Of a stretch of 64,000 bases of DNA, positions 50,141-61,143 are shown piece after piece. Source of the stretch: Ignavibacteria bacterium (GTDB lineage: Bacteria; Bacteroidota; Ignavibacteria; Kapaibacteriales; Kapaibacteriaceae); assembly GCA_013204605.1 (NCBI GenBank), contig JABMNI010000013.1, positions 1 to 64,000 on the forward strand, read 5' to 3'. The first letter of the stretch is position 1; every line of letters starts with the position of its first letter. The notes beneath the pieces were generated by a model. That model was given only the letters and a program-made list of their open reading frames with translations. It ran no database searches and was not told the origin of the DNA. Made by a program: the position numbers and the translations under genes.

Positions 50141-53100
50141 AGACTCAACTGCTCCCCAGCCGAGGCTGACTTCTTGGTTCTGGATAAATATGAGTACACA
50201 CTTGGAATTACGAATAGCGTTAGGGTGAGCGAAAACAGTAAGCCCCCTACAATTACAATACCCATGCCCATTCGGCTTTTGGCACCGGCGCCTATTGCCA
50301 GTGCAATTGGTAGTGCGCCGAGGGCGGTTGCGAGGGTTGTCATGAGAATTGGACGCAATCGCGCTGCCGCGGCCTGTTTGATAGCCTCGTGTACGGGCAT
50401 CCCACTTTCTTTGAGTTGGTTTGCAAATTCCACAATCAAGATTCCATTTTTTGTAACGAGACCTATTAGCATGATGATGCCGATCTCGCTAAAAATATTT
50501 AGGGTCTGATTGAAATACCAAAGCGATGTTAGTGCGCCCGCTAATGCAAGGGGCACAGTGAGCATGATGATAAATGGATCGACAAAACTTTCAAATTGGG
50601 CGGCGAGAATGAGGTAGATGAGTAGCAGTGCAAAAAGAAAGGCGAACAAAATATTCGACGAACTTTCTGAGTAGTCGCGTGATGGACCGGTTAGAGCAGT
50701 CGAGAAGGAATCGTCCAAAACGTTGTCGGCAATCTTTTGCATTTCATCTATACCATCGCCAATGGTTTTGCCGGGAGCCAGCGCAGCTGTAACAGTGGCG
50801 GATTTGTAACGGTTGTAGTGGTAGAGTTGCGACGACTTGCTTTGCTCTTCGAGTTGCACTACGCTTGATAGCTGAATCATTTCGCCGCGAGTGCTTCGGA
50901 CGTACATTGAAAGTATGTCGGTTGGTTCGTCGCGATTCTCGCGCGTGAACTGACCTATCACTTGGTATTGTTTTCCGTTCATTGTGAAGTAGCTAAACCG
51001 CTGACCACTCAATGCCAGTTGCAAGGTTTGTGCAATGTCGAAGGTAGACACGCCTAGCAACTTCGCCTTGTCTCTGTCGATAGTTAAATTCAATTCCGGT
51101 TTGTTGAATTTCAAATTGCAATCAACAATGAGAAACGTTTCGTTTTTGTTTGCTTCATCCAAGAACTTCGGAATTACTTGGATAAGCCGTTCATAGTTTG
51201 GCGCTTGCAAAACAAATTGCACGGGGAGTCCAACGCCAGCGCCACCACCGCTAGAAGAAATAGTTTGTTCTTGAATGACAAAAGTCTTTGCCTCTGGGAA
51301 TTGCTTTGTGACCTTGGTTATGTAATCTGCTATGTCTTGCTGACTCCGTGCACGTAACGAAGAATTAACCAATCCAAAACGTCCAAACCCTGTGTTAACA
51401 GCCCCAGAGCCCGCAAATCCAGGTGCAGTAACTGTCAAAACAATTGCCTTCTCCGGCACCGAGTCAGAAATAAACGTCGCCAATTTGTCCATGTAGGCGT
51501 CGGTGTAATCGTAAGATGAACCCTCAGGCGCAGCAACAATCAGACGTAACCAGTTGCGATCTTCAAGCGGTGCAAGCTCGGAAGGTAGGACTTTAAACAA
51601 CACAACAATCAATGCCACCGAACCCAACACGATTACTATCGACCACCAACGAACGCTCAAGAAATTTCCTAGCCACTCTGAATATCGATTGGTCATTCCC
51701 ACAAAGTATTTTTCAGTACGCAAGTAAAATCTACTTTTATGGTGTGGATTCTTCCTCACCATATAAGCGTTCAACATCGGTGTTAATGACAGGGAAACAA
51801 AGGCGGAAATAAGCACGGCTCCGGCTATCACTATTCCGAATTCTCGGAAAAGTCGACCCACAAAGCCCTCTAAAAAAATTACAGGCAGGAAGACCACAGC
51901 AAGTGTAAACGATGTAGACATCACGGCGAAAAATATTTCGTTCGACCCCTTTATAGCAGCCTCAACGGGTTTCATCCCGCCTTCGATTTTCTTGTAGATA
52001 TTTTCTGTAACTACAATTCCATCATCAACCACTAAGCCCGTTGCCAAAACTATAGCCAGCAATGTGAGCACATTAACGGAGTAGCCCATGAAATACATGA
52101 TGAAGAATGCGCCGATGAGCGAAACGGGGATATCGATTAGCGGACGAAATGCAACCAACCAGTCGCGGAAGAAGAGGTAAATTATTAGTACCACCAAGAT
52201 GATGGCAATCACTAGAGTTTCCTGAACTTCGAGCACCGACATCTTGATGAATATTGTGTTGTCTAACGCGATGTTAAGTTGGTAATCTTTTGGTAGGTCG
52301 CGCCGGATGTCTTCTACACGTTTATAAAACTCATCGGCAATTTCTAAATAGTTCGCTCCGGGTTGTGGCACTAGTCCAAGACCTATCATTGGGACGCCTG
52401 AAATTTTCAGAATGGTTTCTTCGTTCTCCGGACCCAACTCCGCGAAACCAATATCCTTTAATCGCACTACGTTGTCGCCGTCGATCTTGATAATCAGATT
52501 GTTAAAACTTGCCGCATCTGAAAATCGCCCCTTCGTGTTCACTGTTAACTCGGTGGTATTGCCCGCAATTTTTCCTGCGGGAAGTTCCACGTTTTCCAAA
52601 TCGAGTGCTTGCTTCACATTGATCGGCGTCAAACCAAAAGCCGAGAGTTTCGCCGGGTTTATCCAAATGCGCATTGCATATTTTTTCTGACCCCAAATTT
52701 GCACCGAACTAACGCTTGGAATTGTCTGCAGTCGTTCGGCAATTACGTTCTCCGCATAGTCACTCACCTCAAGCTGCGTCTTCGTATCCGACTGCAGCGT
52801 CAGCGCCAAAATCGAATTCGAATTCGCGTCCGACTTCGTCACCGTTGGCAGCCCATCGATATCCTGCGGGAGTTGGCGCACCGCCTGCGACACCTTATCT
52901 CGCACATCATTCGCCGCCGCCTCGAGGTTCGCATCAAGATTAAACTCTACCGTAATCTGACTATTGCCCAGATTACTCGACGAAGAAATCGACCGAATTC
53001 CCTCAATACCATTTAATGCTTTTTCAAGGGGCTCTGTGATTTGTGATTCCACCACTTCGGGATTGGCGCCCACATAACTTGTGCGTACCGTAATAATCGG

Positions 53101-53226
53101 CGGATCGATTGATGGATATTCGCGCACACCCAAAAACGTGTAGCCAATAATTCCAAACACCACAATGGCAATGCTCATCACCCACGCCAACACCGGGCGC
53201 TTTATGCTAATTGTCGATAAACTCAT
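50137..53226 (-). CDS. Efflux RND transporter permease subunit (AcrB/MexB-like)
   Basis: 1029 aa; SLSTISIKRPVLAWVMSIAIVVFGIIGY, GLVVDDGIVVTENIY. Confidence 0.96.
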   Translation of the reverse strand: MSLSTISIKRPVLAWVMSIAIVVFGIIGYTFLGVREYPSIDPPIITVRTSYVGANPEVVESQITEPLEKALNGIEGIRSISSSSNLGNSQITVEFNLDANLEAAANDVRDKVSQAVRQLPQDIDGLPTVTKSDANSNSILALTLQSDTKTQLEVSDYAENVIAERLQTIPSVSSVQIWGQKKYAMRIWINPAKLSAFGLTPINVKQALDLENVELPAGKIAGNTTELTVNTKGRFSDAASFNNLIIKIDGDNVVRLKDIGFAELGPENEETILKISGVPMIGLGLVPQPGANYLEIADEFYKRVEDIRRDLPKDYQLNIALDNTIFIKMSVLEVQETLVIAIILVVLIIYLFFRDWLVAFRPLIDIPVSLIGAFFIMYFMGYSVNVLTLLAIVLATGLVVDDGIVVTENIYKKIEGGMKPVEAAIKGSNEIFFAVMSTSFTLAVVFLPVIFLEGFVGRLFREFGIVIAGAVLISAFVSLSLTPMLNAYMVRKNPHHKSRFYLRTEKYFVGMTNRYSEWLGNFLSVRWWSIVIVLGSVALIVVLFKVLPSELAPLEDRNWLRLIVAAPEGSSYDYTDAYMDKLATFISDSVPEKAIVLTVTAPGFAGSGAVNTGFGRFGLVNSSLRARSQQDIADYITKVTKQFPEAKTFVIQEQTISSSGGGAGVGLPVQFVLQAPNYERLIQVIPKFLDEANKNETFLIVDCNLKFNKPELNLTIDRDKAKLLGVSTFDIAQTLQLALSGQRFSYFTMNGKQYQVIGQFTRENRDEPTDILSMYVRSTRGEMIQLSSVVQLEEQSKSSQLYHYNRYKSATVTAALAPGKTIGDGIDEMQKIADNVLDDSFSTALTGPSRDYSESSSNILFAFLFALLLIYLILAAQFESFVDPFIIMLTVPLALAGALTSLWYFNQTLNIFSEIGIIMLIGLVTKNGILIVEFANQLKESGMPVHEAIKQAAAARLRPILMTTLATALGALPIALAIGAGAKSRMGMGIVIVGGLLFSLTLTLFVIPSVYSYLSRTKKSASAGEQLSL

Positions 53227-53270
53227 GTGCAGATCTTTTTTACGTACTTATCATTTTGGTTAGTGTTGTG

Positions 53271-53332
53271 TCCCCGGCCAAAGTTCCCCGGCCAAAGTTC
53301 CCCGGCAGAGTGGCTTCTTCCCCGGCAGGAAT
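53271..53332. repeat. 14-bp tandem repeat CCCCGGCCAAAGTT, copy A
   Basis: tccccggccaaagttccccggccaaagttccccggca; same sequence at 56882-56915. Confidence 0.9.
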
Positions 53333-53346
53333 TGCACTTGGAGTGG

Positions 53347-54408
53347 TCATCGTATTACTCGCACTGGCGAATCATTTATCAGTTGCACAAAGCCCGTTGT
53401 AATAACAGAGTCACCCGGCGAGATGCCCGAAATAATTTGTATTGATTCGTCAGTTCGGATTCCAGTTTCAACTTCTGCCTCTCGTGCTTTGCCGCCCTTG
53501 TATAGGAATACTTTTTTACCCTTCAAAATTGGGATGATGGCCTGTGTAGGTATCATGATTGCATCGGAAATATCTCTTAACGGCAGCACTACTTTTACAA
53601 ATGCCCCCGGATACAACATGCCATGGTTAACTGCTAAGGCGCGCAATTGAATTGTTCTGGTAGTGGGATCGATCTTCGGTTCAATGGCGTACACTCGAGC
53701 GTGGAACACCGTTGAGTTATCCGACAACGTAAAATCGATCACCGAGTTTTTCCGCATAACATTGAAGTAGCGCTCGGGCACGGAGAAATCTATCTTCACT
53801 TTATCTAGTTGTTGCACCGTGGCGATTCTTGTAGTGTTGGTAACAAAGCTTCCTGTGCTAATGTATTTGAGTCCTACTACGCCATCGAACGGGGCACGAA
53901 TCTCCGTCTTCGCAATCTGACTCCTCACAAACTCAATGTCTGTATCAACAGTGCGCGCCAGGTTTACCATCACATCGTATTCTTCTTGACTTGCACCGCT
54001 CACCGCCAACAACTGCTTCAGCCTGTCAATTTTTTCCTTGGTTATCGCCGCTTGTAATTCCAGCTTTTTCAACTGTGCTTGAAAATCCGAATCATTGATC
54101 TTCACCAGCAGCTGTCCCCGCTTAACCGCACCACCTTCGTTGATGTTCAGCTTTACCACCTTACCCGAAATCTCCGGCATCAACACCACTTCCTCATTGG
54201 CGATTATGCTCCCCGTGGTGTACACATCATTCGTCATTTCCTGCGATGCAGCCACAAAAACATTCACCGCCGTGGGCATCATCGCGCCAGGTTTGCCAGG
54301 CCCTTTAGCCCCCTTACCAGCACTGCCCGACGTAATGAAAAAGAATTTGATCGCCGCGAACAGCACTACTACCGCAGCAATAGCTGCCAGAATTTTTAAC
54401 GACTTCAT
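53347..54408 (-). CDS. Efflux RND transporter periplasmic adaptor subunit
   Basis: GSIIANEEVVLMPEISGKVVKLNINEGGAVKRGQLLVKIND lipoyl-type domain. Confidence 0.95.
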   Translation of the reverse strand: MKSLKILAAIAAVVVLFAAIKFFFITSGSAGKGAKGPGKPGAMMPTAVNVFVAASQEMTNDVYTTGSIIANEEVVLMPEISGKVVKLNINEGGAVKRGQLLVKINDSDFQAQLKKLELQAAITKEKIDRLKQLLAVSGASQEEYDVMVNLARTVDTDIEFVRSQIAKTEIRAPFDGVVGLKYISTGSFVTNTTRIATVQQLDKVKIDFSVPERYFNVMRKNSVIDFTLSDNSTVFHARVYAIEPKIDPTTRTIQLRALAVNHGMLYPGAFVKVVLPLRDISDAIMIPTQAIIPILKGKKVFLYKGGKAREAEVETGIRTDESIQIISGISPGDSVITTGFVQLINDSPVRVIR

Positions 54409-54507
54409 ATAAAATTGTCTGCACGATGTTTTACTATCACTCTCTCTCCAAAATATTACGCACTCAAGAATCTGAAATTTACGGCTAACGGGCTTAGTGT
54501 TACTCCC

Positions 54508-54542
54508 GCTTTCGCCTTCAGCTTTCGCCTTCAGCTTTCGCC
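54508..54542. repeat. 13-bp tandem repeat GCTTTCGCCTTCA x2.7
   Basis: gctttcgccttca gctttcgccttca gctttcgcc. Confidence 0.85.
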
Positions 54543-54557
54543 CCCTGGGTTTTGCCT

Positions 54558-55874
54558 TCAGTCTTTCTTCCGCATCGTGGCCACAAACAGCCCGTCCGTT
54601 CCATGCGTGTACGGATCGGCTTGGTACCAGTAGGCGTTGGGGTCAAGGTTTGGAAGGTGGACGCCATGCTTTTCAAAAATCGGAAGAAGCGGAAGGGGTT
54701 CGAAGTTTGGATTCTGTTTTAAGAAACGCTCGGCCACTTTTTGGTTTTCCTCGGCAAAAATTGCGCAGGTGGAATACACCAGCACTCCGCCGTTGCCAAC
54801 AAACTTGCTGTATTGGTTTAGCATGGCTAGTTGTTTTTTGCCGTGGCGTAGTAGTTGATCTTCCGTTAGACGCCACTTCACCATTGGTAGACGGCGCACG
54901 GTGCCTGTCCCGCTGCAGGGGGCGTCTACCAGAACTACGTCGAAGCCCTCGGTAGGTAGTCCGCGCGGTTCCTGCAAAACGGGCCGGTTGCCCTGGGTGT
55001 ATTTGTATTGCCAAAGATGCGTTCGAATGCTTTCCACTCCCGCACGGCGGGCACGAGTTGCAATTTCCTTCACACGCGATGCTTCTATGTCGGCGGCAAT
55101 AATGCGTCCTTTGTCGTTCTGTAGGTCCGCCAAGTGCAGCGTCTTACCACCCGCACCTGCACATGCATCCAACACAATGTAATGCGGCTCAACGCCGCAG
55201 GCGTATCCAATAAGTTGACTTCCTTCATCTTGAATTTCAATCGCACCGCGTAGGTACATTGCATCATCTGTCAGGCGAAATCTTTTTAGCAACGTAATAG
55301 CCGACGGACTATACTTTCCAATTTCAAACGGCAATTCTAAAACCGTGAGTGCTTTTGCAATCTGCGGCACGGTAGCATTCCGGAGGTTCACTCGAATTCC
55401 AACGGGAGCAGAATCAATCATCGACCGAAAAACATTCTGCGTGTAGGCCGCATCCCAATTTGGGTTGCATGCATCTAGAATCCATTGTTGCGTACAACAC
55501 CACTCAGCCAACGTGCAGTGCTTTTGCGCATCCTCCCACGTTAACAAATTTTTCTCGCACCACTCTTTTGCCGCCTGTAATTCAGGGGCCAATTCATCTT
55601 TAATCACTAACGTATGTTTTACACCGCCGGCTAGTGCGTAACACATAGCCCCTTGCACAACATCAACCAAGTTGCAATTACGCATTACAACTTCGCCCAA
55701 CGAGTGGATGCGGAGCGTGATAAATACGAGCTCGCTAATTACTCTGCGGTCGGTGCTGCCAACATATTTTTTCGAGCGTAAAAATTCCGACACTAACACG
55801 TCGGCCGCACGCGGCGAATTCCAAACAATTTGAATAATCTCTGAGGCGTGGCCAACTAACGATTCAAGTCTCAT
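54558..55874 (-). CDS. RsmB/NOP family SAM-dependent RNA methyltransferase
   Basis: VLDACAGAGGKTLHLA, VDAPCSGTGTVRRLPMVKW, VYSTCAIFAEEN. Confidence 0.92.
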   Translation of the reverse strand: MRLESLVGHASEIIQIVWNSPRAADVLVSEFLRSKKYVGSTDRRVISELVFITLRIHSLGEVVMRNCNLVDVVQGAMCYALAGGVKHTLVIKDELAPELQAAKEWCEKNLLTWEDAQKHCTLAEWCCTQQWILDACNPNWDAAYTQNVFRSMIDSAPVGIRVNLRNATVPQIAKALTVLELPFEIGKYSPSAITLLKRFRLTDDAMYLRGAIEIQDEGSQLIGYACGVEPHYIVLDACAGAGGKTLHLADLQNDKGRIIAADIEASRVKEIATRARRAGVESIRTHLWQYKYTQGNRPVLQEPRGLPTEGFDVVLVDAPCSGTGTVRRLPMVKWRLTEDQLLRHGKKQLAMLNQYSKFVGNGGVLVYSTCAIFAEENQKVAERFLKQNPNFEPLPLLPIFEKHGVHLPNLDPNAYWYQADPYTHGTDGLFVATMRKKD

Positions 55875-56851
55875 AATGCTATGACAATCTTTCCCATCTG
55901 TTGCGATGATACCATTCTTTCGAAGGCGGATAGTGATTCTTCAAATGGAAAAACGGTGTCGACAATTGGCACTATTTCGCGCTCATGCACAAAGTCGAGC
56001 ATCTCAGCGAAGTCGTTCTCGGTACCCATCGTACTGCCTAAAAGTGAAATCTGTTTCCAAAAAATTCTCTGCATGTGTACGTCAGGTGCAGCCCCCTTTG
56101 ATGAACCGTAAAACACAATACGTCCACCGGGATTTATTACCGAGCACAAGTCGTTCACAGTGTCGCCGCCAATGCTGTCGATTATTAACGATACACCACC
56201 GCGTTCAGCAATTTTCTTTTTCCAATCTTCATTGTTGATGTTCACGCCGTAGGACGCGCCTAGCATTTTTGCCTGCGCAAGTTTTGCATCGCTGCGGCTA
56301 CTAACTATTACTGTCGACCCAAGCGATAATGCTATTTGCATGGCACCCGCTGCCACTCCGCCTCCGATGCCGGTAATCAGGACCGTATCGTTCACACCAA
56401 TTCCACCGCGCACAACCAAGGCACGCCAAGCTGTTACTGCGGCAAGGGGCAAGGCAGCAGCCTGCACATTAGTTAGGTGGGCGGGAGCTTCGAACACATT
56501 TTGCACGGGCACACAAATGTACTCGGCCAGCGTGCCCTGATGCGGCATTCCTAAAACGCTAAAATGTTTGTCTTGCGCCAGCGGGTTGTCGCCCCAATGC
56601 AATGTTGGGTTCAACACCACGCGCTGTCCTTGCAAATCCGGCTGCAACTCACACGAAACAACTTCACCACACGCGTCAGAACCCAACACGCACGGCAGTT
56701 TTATGCCCGCATATTTACCACTGCGGATATACTCATCGCGATGGTTAAGCGCAGCATGACTAACTCGAACTAGTGCTTCTTGTTGTGTTGGGATAGGTAT
56801 CGGCAGGTCGGCAAATTCCAGACCCCGCTCGGTGCATTGTAAGGCTCGCAT
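55871..56851 (-). CDS. Zinc-binding alcohol dehydrogenase/quinone oxidoreductase family protein
   Basis: ALVRVSHAALNHRDEYIRSGKYAGIKLPCVLGSDACGEV; GIGGGVAAGAMQIA. Confidence 0.9.
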   Translation of the reverse strand: MRALQCTERGLEFADLPIPIPTQQEALVRVSHAALNHRDEYIRSGKYAGIKLPCVLGSDACGEVVSCELQPDLQGQRVVLNPTLHWGDNPLAQDKHFSVLGMPHQGTLAEYICVPVQNVFEAPAHLTNVQAAALPLAAVTAWRALVVRGGIGVNDTVLITGIGGGVAAGAMQIALSLGSTVIVSSRSDAKLAQAKMLGASYGVNINNEDWKKKIAERGGVSLIIDSIGGDTVNDLCSVINPGGRIVFYGSSKGAAPDVHMQRIFWKQISLLGSTMGTENDFAEMLDFVHEREIVPIVDTVFPFEESLSAFERMVSSQQMGKIVIAL

Positions 56852-56881
56852 GACCGCAAATTACGGCAGCCACAGTTAGTC

Positions 56882-56915
56882 CCGGCCAAAGTTCCCCGGC
56901 CAAAGTTCCCCGGCA
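56882..56915. repeat. 14-bp tandem repeat CCCCGGCCAAAGTT, copy B
   Basis: cccggccaaagttccccggccaaagttccccggca. Confidence 0.9.
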
Positions 56916-56921
56916 AGAATA

Positions 56922-58451
56922 TCACTGCACAGCAAAAATTCGCACGAGCGATTTGTCTGGGCTAGACAGGCGCAGCACGTACGCACCGGGCGGCAAGGAT
57001 TCAGTAGCCATTTGGTAACTACGTTGCTCGCTCTTGGTGCTTATCAGCAGTTTGCCGTTCAATGAATACACATCAACCGAAAAGGGAGCGTCCTCGAATT
57101 CCACCGTCAACACGCCCACGCTCGGATTTGGATAAAAATTCAGGTAGGGGGCTTTGTGCTCCTCCACAGAGGTGGTGGGCTTGCCTTCCATTGCGCCAAT
57201 AGATGGTGGATTTGCAAAGGGCTTGCCGGTGAAGTCGAGTATGTTTGAAGGGAGTGCCGCGCCAGCCGCAATTGCCCCGCTAGATGGAAGAAGCGAAAAG
57301 TCTTTTGTTGCTGTGTCGGCGAAGAGGGGATTCATGCCCACTAGCGAATTTACTTGAGTTACGCCTCCTACGTTCCATCCGGATGCAGTAGGATTTGTGT
57401 GACGGTAGAATAAATTGTTCGTGATCAAGAAAGTTTCAGGACTAGTGTTTGATCCAACGTTTACCATGACAGAAACGCCGCTATTAAACCAAACAATATT
57501 ATTCCGAAAAATATTATTCCCGCACTTTTCAAAACGAGTTTCATCAACAGTTTCTTGCAGAATTCTAAAGCCCCATTTTTCAGGATTGATAAATGTGTTG
57601 TTCGAAACATCGGCGCGAACAACTCCTACATATCCAATGGGCGTTACTCCGCCAATAACAATATTTGCGGTCACGGAAATGTCGGCGGCTTCGAACGTAG
57701 CATTCGCTGGACGGAAAAATTGCAGACCCGTAGAGCCCCCTACATTAAATGCGCGCTGTCCACCATTCGCCACAAAATTCCGCTCGATACTTATATGGTG
57801 CGTTCCGCCCTTTGCCTGAATGCAATTGGAACCAAGATTTGTAAACGTGTTTTTGCGAATAATTCCGTAGTGACATCCAACCATGTCAATGCCACTCCCA
57901 CCCTCGGCACCATTTTTGAACGAGCAATCCTCGATGAGAAAACTATCGAGTCCGGAGAGTTTCAAAAAGTCATTGTTCCCCGTTGCATTCATGTCTTCGA
58001 ACGAAACGTTGCGCACAACAATGTTTGTAGTTGGTTGCGTAATCGTGCCGCCGTCGTCGATATTAAACCCATTCCCGGTCTGCCGGCGAACGGTAAAGTT
58101 TTCAAAAGTTAAATGGTGACAACTTGAAAGATGAATTGCTTCGGAAGCTCCTAAAAAAACCACCGAGCTACGGTCAACACCACGAACTGTAATGGGATTA
58201 CCTTTTACGCCTTGAACATCAATAAGGAAAAACGCACCCAAATAATTTCCTGGATGAATCAACACTGTGTCGCCAGGAGTGGCAGCGGAAAAAGCAGCCG
58301 ACAGATTGGTGTAGGTCTGCCCGGGACCAACGTTCAACGTGGTTGCCAACAGGTCGCGCGGACACAAGGCGAGTATTACTGCAGTAGTAACTGCGACGAA
58401 AAACACGTTCAAATTAATTTTCACATCAATGTTACATTGATTTTTCAACAT
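56922..58451 (-). CDS. Right-handed parallel beta-helix protein with T9SS-type sorting domain
   Basis: LNVGPGQTYTNLSAAFSAATPGDTVLIHPG; C-terminal YPNPSVGVLTVEFEDAPFSVDVYSLNGKLL. Confidence 0.87.
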   Translation of the reverse strand: MLKNQCNIDVKINLNVFFVAVTTAVILALCPRDLLATTLNVGPGQTYTNLSAAFSAATPGDTVLIHPGNYLGAFFLIDVQGVKGNPITVRGVDRSSVVFLGASEAIHLSSCHHLTFENFTVRRQTGNGFNIDDGGTITQPTTNIVVRNVSFEDMNATGNNDFLKLSGLDSFLIEDCSFKNGAEGGSGIDMVGCHYGIIRKNTFTNLGSNCIQAKGGTHHISIERNFVANGGQRAFNVGGSTGLQFFRPANATFEAADISVTANIVIGGVTPIGYVGVVRADVSNNTFINPEKWGFRILQETVDETRFEKCGNNIFRNNIVWFNSGVSVMVNVGSNTSPETFLITNNLFYRHTNPTASGWNVGGVTQVNSLVGMNPLFADTATKDFSLLPSSGAIAAGAALPSNILDFTGKPFANPPSIGAMEGKPTTSVEEHKAPYLNFYPNPSVGVLTVEFEDAPFSVDVYSLNGKLLISTKSEQRSYQMATESLPPGAYVLRLSSPDKSLVRIFAVQ

Positions 58452-58686
58452 ACATAACTCCTGTAAAGCGATGTCGAAATTACAAAGAAGTCGTTTGAGA
58501 AATTACACTCCTGTACTACACGACAATGTCTTATATTAACCATCGGTCAGGTAATGGCGTCGGATAAGACGGCGATCACGTGTACTCGAATGAAAAAGAA
58601 TGTGTAACAGGTGCTTCGCAGCCGTTATGCCAATCACAGACCCGATTGCAAAAACAAATTAGTCAAGAAGTATTGAAAACAGTGAT

Positions 58687-60972
58687 GTGCGAAATCAAAC
58701 AGGAATTAGTATGAGTGTGTATCGACGATTGTTAACTGCATTTTTCATACTTGCTATAGCTTCGGCAATGCTGAAAGCGGCAGAAATTCCCGTTGACCTG
58801 CCGGCAACACTATCATTGTATGCATCTGGTGGAAAAACTGAGGTGATAGGAAGTGGTCGTGCATTGTTCGTGTCGACGAATGAAGGAGAGACTTTTGTCA
58901 AGATAGGAATGCCCCCTACATTAAATAATGAGTTCCCTTACGCAATAGTCCAAGGTATTCAAGTCTCCGCAGATGGCAAGTACCTCTTTGTCAGAGTTTA
59001 CACTGCAAACGGGCTTTATAGGTACGAGATAGAATCACGTTCGTGGAGAACGATACTACCCCCGGATGCATCTACAGTAGTTTCGGTATTGGTAACTGAT
59101 AAAAAGGGTGGAATATATGTTGGTTGTGGAGGTAGCTCGACCGATCCTAGTGATGCCCGTGGACTCTTCGTTTCACACGACGCTGGAGATACGTGGGATC
59201 AGGTTGTAGTTGATGTCGAGAATAAGGATAAGCCCACTGGAATTAATTTACTATCCATTTCGCCTTCGGGAAATATGTTGGTTAGCTACGTTGTTCATGG
59301 AGTAGGCGTAGGAACGAAACGAACATATTTAGCTTATAAGCCTTCAGATTCGGAAATCTTTAATAGGTCGGTCTTTTCGGTTTACGACCTTACCTCCACT
59401 GACAAAAATAAATACCTCTATGATGGCGATGTTTTATTCGTACATACTGGCAGTGATTTAAATCAAGGTAAGATCAAACCACTTGTTTACAATCTGACAG
59501 TAAAGCGAATGGAACCATGGCAGAATGATTCAGTGTTTGTACATGCATATGATCGGGAATCAAAAAGGGATACATTTATGTTACTGATAGACAGCACGGT
59601 TATCGGATTGAAGGTCGGCACAGTAGAAAGTATCAGTCGACCGGTCGTGGGTGTTCGATCAAACAACAATAGTTCTTTATACTGGTTTGGAAGCGGTAGA
59701 AATGTGTTTATGGATTTAAGCGATTACACCTTAACTCCAATAGTTCCACCTGAACCAGTGTATAGCTTGGGGCAGCAAGCGTTTTCGTGTGATTCATTTT
59801 GTGTGGTCCAGGTTGGAAATCATGGCTGGTACAGGGTGTTCCCTAATGGAACTAGTGAATTGATGAATCGGTCAGACCAGGAAGCCATGAGCAACGGTTA
59901 TTTTGACCAAGTTGAGGTACGAGGCAGCAACATCTTAGTAATTAGTCGTAACAGCAGGAACATTCTTAGAATCGGCAAAAATCGTGTGGATACCTTATTG
60001 AAGTTACCTTCAAGCATACCAGCTAGCAGCTTGTGTGTCAGCGGAGAAAATAAGATCTACGTTTCAACTGGAGGTGCAATTGTCCACTTCGACCTTTTAT
60101 TGCAGAAAGCAGACACAATTCCGCTAGCAGGCTGGCCGAGTTACGATAATCAAGGAGCTCTACTACCACTGGGGATAAGTGCAGCTTTTGTGATGGATAG
60201 CAAGCTATTTGCGTGGGCTAGTGGTAACTACTTTCCCGTAGATCATTGGAAAGCTGGAGGGTTGTTTTCTTTTGAGAATGATGTTTGGAGCAGAGCCGAC
60301 GGTGGTATGTTTGACAGCCGTTCATCCTATCGGCTAGGTAAGTACAACAACAGTAAATTAATCATTGCAGCGGTAGAACAGTCTGCTGGAGCTCAGGTTT
60401 CGAACGTAACTGTTGGTGAATACTCTGTCCTGTCCGGAAACATGAGTAATGTTGGCAGTGACGAGGCTGTTAGCCCTTACATATCGACGATGGCGGTTAC
60501 CGATTGGTGCGCGTCATGGAATACATTGTACAATCGTTTGTGGGTAAATGATGGAAAGCTGAACCAGATTGATAAGTATGGCAGTGTGTACCAAGTTGCC
60601 TCGGTGGGGGACAAGTTGCTGGTAAATACAGAAAAAAACGGTGTTCTATTATTGAGTAAAAATGATATCGTCTCAAGTGTCGAAGACGATGGTGTAATTG
60701 CAATTCCAACGTCGAGTGTATTTACCATTCCGCATCCGGTAAATCAGCATAACGAGTGCAAGGTGCTTGTACACGGTTGCAACAACGTCCACAGTAGTTT
60801 CGAAATTCATTCTGTTGAAGGGAGCATATTACTCAGTGATTCATTTACTCATAGTTCTGAGACCGGCGACTCGAGTGCAATGTTGCTGCCTTCAATTTCG
60901 CATACAGGCTTGGTGCAGATTGTGATCTTTGGCGCCCAGTGTAGTCATCACGGCAGCTTGATAGTTTACTGA
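58687..60972 (+). CDS. Secreted hypothetical protein, beta-propeller-like
   Basis: 761 aa with signal peptide; LFVSTNEGETFVKIG, LFVSHDAGDTWDQV Asp-box-like motifs. Confidence 0.6.
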   Translation: MRNQTGISMSVYRRLLTAFFILAIASAMLKAAEIPVDLPATLSLYASGGKTEVIGSGRALFVSTNEGETFVKIGMPPTLNNEFPYAIVQGIQVSADGKYLFVRVYTANGLYRYEIESRSWRTILPPDASTVVSVLVTDKKGGIYVGCGGSSTDPSDARGLFVSHDAGDTWDQVVVDVENKDKPTGINLLSISPSGNMLVSYVVHGVGVGTKRTYLAYKPSDSEIFNRSVFSVYDLTSTDKNKYLYDGDVLFVHTGSDLNQGKIKPLVYNLTVKRMEPWQNDSVFVHAYDRESKRDTFMLLIDSTVIGLKVGTVESISRPVVGVRSNNNSSLYWFGSGRNVFMDLSDYTLTPIVPPEPVYSLGQQAFSCDSFCVVQVGNHGWYRVFPNGTSELMNRSDQEAMSNGYFDQVEVRGSNILVISRNSRNILRIGKNRVDTLLKLPSSIPASSLCVSGENKIYVSTGGAIVHFDLLLQKADTIPLAGWPSYDNQGALLPLGISAAFVMDSKLFAWASGNYFPVDHWKAGGLFSFENDVWSRADGGMFDSRSSYRLGKYNNSKLIIAAVEQSAGAQVSNVTVGEYSVLSGNMSNVGSDEAVSPYISTMAVTDWCASWNTLYNRLWVNDGKLNQIDKYGSVYQVASVGDKLLVNTEKNGVLLLSKNDIVSSVEDDGVIAIPTSSVFTIPHPVNQHNECKVLVHGCNNVHSSFEIHSVEGSILLSDSFTHSSETGDSSAMLLPSISHTGLVQIVIFGAQCSHHGSLIVY

Positions 60973-61143
60973 ACCAATGCTTTCCCGCTTCATTCCTGAT
61001 CTCCAATTCTGAAATAGTGTAAGGGGCTCAGTGGAATTTTCTAGTGAATGTGGACGGTTATTTTGTTGACAAAGTAGTGCTAAGATAGTCGGCCTCCAAA
61101 GGTTTGCACGTAATTTTGCACTCCCACAAAGCCCCTTTCAATT

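Noticed and set aside
54497-54955. Plus-strand ORF opposite the RsmB-type gene
   Set aside because: Antisense to conserved SAM-methyltransferase motifs; its start lies in a 13-bp tandem repeat.
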